The translations under genes and the position numbers were made by a program. A DNA stretch of 64,000 nucleotides from Lachnospiraceae bacterium (GTDB taxonomy: Bacteria; Bacillota; Clostridia; Lachnospirales; Lachnospiraceae), in the NCBI GenBank assembly GCA_017542245.1, contig JAFXXN010000123.1, forward strand, positions 62,001-126,000. Direction: 5' to 3'. This document shows positions 62,164 through 64,000 of this stretch, piece by piece. Position 1 is the first letter of the stretch. Each line of letters begins with the position of its first letter. The notes beneath the pieces are model-generated. The model ran no database searches and was not told the DNA's origin. It saw nothing but the letters and a program-made list of their open reading frames with translations.

Positions 62164-62889
62164 TCAGAAATTAATATATACCTTATGATATCCGGCATCA
62201 ATCAGGCATTCCGCTGTTGTATATGCACATTGTTCATCACTGCCGGTTATCACTATTGGATACAAAAGATCCTGAACTCCGAATCCTGCATATGTTTCAA
62301 TCACACTTCTTATACAATACGGATTCTTCATGATCTGTGACATGGGTATATTAAATATTTCTCTTTCCGGTTTTCTATGTATCCCATATTCTTTATCATC
62401 TTCCGGTCTGGTGTCAATATTTATGAATATCGGAGATTCCTTTTCTTTTAAAAGCTCTTCTACTCCAAAATCGGTTAAAATTACAGGACGGGCAAAAGCA
62501 GTATTCTTTTTCGGTTTTACCCTTAAATCCCGGTTAAATACCGCCGATATGATTTCTTCTGCACCCTTATGATCTACCGGTTCTCTTGAGCCAAATACAT
62601 TCCCCAAAGAAGGCATGATACCCTTCACATAAATCTGCGCAATGTGATTCAGGCAAACTTTACACTCAAATATATCCTTAAGATAAAAAGCCTCTGTAAT
62701 ATCCGGTTCATCCGGTTCTTTTAAAACAGATTTAATAAATTCATGAACTAACGCAGCAGCTGTTCTTCTTTCCAATAAATCTTTTCTTAAGCCACCTGAT
62801 GCGGATATTATTTCTTCAGTAACGGTTTCAGTATCAGATCTGTTCAGCATACTGCAAAAATCTTCTACCGATAATATTTTATCCTGCAT
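62164..62889 (-). CDS. degenerate rhodanese-like protein
   Basis: The 241-residue protein is unassigned in its first 120 residues, which are helical and hold a Cys pair (IFECKVCLNHIAQIYVKG). The second part has the rhodanese layout: PIFINIDTRPEDDKEYG, IFNIPMSQIMK, then PIVITGSDEQCAYTTAECLIDAGYHKVYI. The loop that should carry the catalytic Cys has Ser/Asp-Glu instead, with a Cys shifted by three, so sulfurtransferase activity is doubtful. It is transcribed just before the trp promoter but has no visible functional link to it. Confidence 0.6.
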   Translation of the reverse strand: MQDKILSVEDFCSMLNRSDTETVTEEIISASGGLRKDLLERRTAAALVHEFIKSVLKEPDEPDITEAFYLKDIFECKVCLNHIAQIYVKGIMPSLGNVFGSREPVDHKGAEEIISAVFNRDLRVKPKKNTAFARPVILTDFGVEELLKEKESPIFINIDTRPEDDKEYGIHRKPEREIFNIPMSQIMKNPYCIRSVIETYAGFGVQDLLYPIVITGSDEQCAYTTAECLIDAGYHKVYINF

Positions 62890-62910
62890 AATAATTACTC
62901 TGAAATACTC

Positions 62911-62979
62911 AATGTCACCTTGAAAACATCTTCAGTGTTTCCTCGATAATAAAAGATGCTCCACATAAGTTTTGTTATA
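62911..62979 (-). repeat. double-hairpin intergenic repeat, copy E
   Basis: AATGTCACCTTGAAAACATC, TTCAGTGTTTCCTCGATAAT, then AAAAGATGCTCC and AGTTTTGTTATA. More decayed than the others. It begins 18 bases behind the stop of the alpha-galactosidase gene. Confidence 0.75.
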
Positions 62980-62996
62980 ATCATAAATACATTTAT

Positions 62997-64000
62997 TTAA
63001 TCCAATGCCTTAATTCTGATTGTATAATTATCACAGGCCGGCAGTGATCTTACTTCGAATGTTCCCGTGGTATTCTCACTTTCCTTTCCGGTCCAAAGAT
63101 CGGTCACCAAATATTTCTTTCCCTTAATAAATGTTTCAAAAGGTATATCGTCGGCTGAAATACTGAAGCTTCCCTCTTTTGATATCTCACTTACGTTTAT
63201 AAAGGAAATTGCAGCGCTTCCGTCAGATAATGGTTTAACAAGTATATCAACCCTGTTATTGTTGGTAATATATTCCTTTGATGGATTTTCCGACTCTATC
63301 GTTGTATAAATTCTTTTGGCCTGAATTCCGAGCGGATCCTGATTTAAGGCGATAAGTTCTTTGTTAGCGATAATTTTATATATCCAATCTCCTTTTTCTA
63401 CTCTTCTAAGATCAAGTCCCAGCATCAGAGGTGAATTCATCATGCACCACATAGTCATATGTGTCTTACACTGTATATCGGTAAGGCCGTCCATGCCTAT
63501 CATAAGCATATCCGGATCATTCCAGCCTTTATCAAGACCAGCAAACTCATCCATAACAACTGCCTTATTATACTGTGATGTAACAGAAGGAGTTCCCGGA
63601 TCAAACCATCTTCCAATACCCGGATTTCCGTCCCAGCCTACGCGGAATGTGATATCATTGAGGATTCTCCATGAATCACCGACTTTATATCCCCAGTTCT
63701 GGGGCTGTGTCTTTCCCCATTCGCAGATTGAAAGGATAATTTCGTTATTGGGATCTAAAGTATTAAATCCCTTTAACAGTTCAGCATAAGAATGCAAAGT
63801 ATTTTCCTGACGTCTGTGATTCATGACTCTTATAAGATTTATACCTTTTACGAGTTTTATATCTATGGTGTCAGACCATATGAAAGTTTCTTTTGATTCA
63901 GACTCCGGTACAAAATCATCATATATCAGATCCGATCCGTTTGCATTATCAACTGCGATCTGAAGCCAGCTTCCGATTCCCGGTTCACGCCCTGTGGCAT
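62997..64000 (-). CDS. GH27 alpha-galactosidase with an inserted CBM-like domain (partial)
   Basis: The frame is open to the window edge, so the N-terminus is missing; the ATG at 63824 is internal. The visible part begins with a carbohydrate-binding-like piece (EPGIGSWLQIAVDNANGSD, ending IKLVKGINLIRVMN, CBM35/CBM6 style). The GH27 barrel resumes with YAELLKGFNTLDP, ILSICEWGKTQPQNWG, DSWRILNDITF (acid/base Asp) and KGWNDPDMLMIGMDGLT. It ends with the C-terminal beta sandwich. The nucleophile region must lie beyond the window. It would remove alpha-galactosyl groups from plant polysaccharides or raffinose sugars. Confidence 0.88.
   Translation of the reverse strand, partial: ATGREPGIGSWLQIAVDNANGSDLIYDDFVPESESKETFIWSDTIDIKLVKGINLIRVMNHRRQENTLHSYAELLKGFNTLDPNNEIILSICEWGKTQPQNWGYKVGDSWRILNDITFRVGWDGNPGIGRWFDPGTPSVTSQYNKAVVMDEFAGLDKGWNDPDMLMIGMDGLTDIQCKTHMTMWCMMNSPLMLGLDLRRVEKGDWIYKIIANKELIALNQDPLGIQAKRIYTTIESENPSKEYITNNNRVDILVKPLSDGSAAISFINVSEISKEGSFSISADDIPFETFIKGKKYLVTDLWTGKESENTTGTFEVRSLPACDNYTIRIKALD

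Overview
The window looks like a chromosomal segment of a low-GC, Gram-positive anaerobe of the Clostridia, most likely a Lachnospiraceae member of the Butyrivibrio/Roseburia type. The reasons are pyruvate phosphate dikinase, a T-box-controlled trp operon, single-chain GlyRS, fused SecDF, Thr-Pro-rich linkers in surface proteins, a PilZ protein and a CD1871A-type CXXC protein. This assignment is inference from gene content, not a database match.

Layout. (1) 1-8013: the end of a conjugative or plasmid-like element, all on the minus strand: DUF3970-like, DUF6075-like, ParA, ParB, RepA-type initiator with a 22-bp iteron array inside its coding sequence, two XRE proteins, a small membrane protein, PcfB, VirD4/TraG coupling protein and a partial TraX. 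Two related GACCAGG terminator-like hairpins precede its two gene blocks. (2) 8189-28860: housekeeping genes: ppdK, glyS, aquaporin, recO, era, cspA, a PilZ protein, an LtaS-like transferase, dapF, an SH3b/amidase cell-wall hydrolase, ahcY, proB, recJ, secDF and degV. (3) 28887-43767: one minus-strand operon for an atypical Tad/Flp-like pilus or secretion machine: CpaB-like, two CpaE/TadZ-like proteins, a membrane-anchored TadA ATPase, a double-length TadB/TadC platform, six small pilin-like or single-pass proteins, an M50-type metalloprotease in place of a visible prepilin peptidase, and two large secreted proteins. (4) 43949-48330: a CYTH protein, then a plus-strand cassette: XRE repressor, ImmA/IrrE protease, Y-family DNA polymerase, small YolD-like companion and SRAP/YedK protein. 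It reads as a LexA-independent, protease-triggered DNA damage tolerance module. (5) 48348-54861: a chemoreceptor, a ferredoxin/TlpA redox fusion with its CXXC membrane partner, a lipoprotein, a YD-repeat surface protein and tRNA-Gly(GCC). (6) 54930-62124: a Trp T-box and a trp operon in the unusual order C-F-B-A-D-E-G. (7) 62164-64000: a degenerate rhodanese-like protein and a GH27 alpha-galactosidase cut by the window edge.

Repeats tie the region together. A ~70-bp double-hairpin repeat occurs five times, always behind a minus-strand gene and in the same orientation. A 31-bp palindromic-ended element occurs twice in opposite orientations. A 33-bp-period repeat lies between aquaporin and glyS.

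The two best candidates for little-described systems are the XRE/ImmA/polymerase/SRAP cassette and the protease-bearing Tad-like operon.
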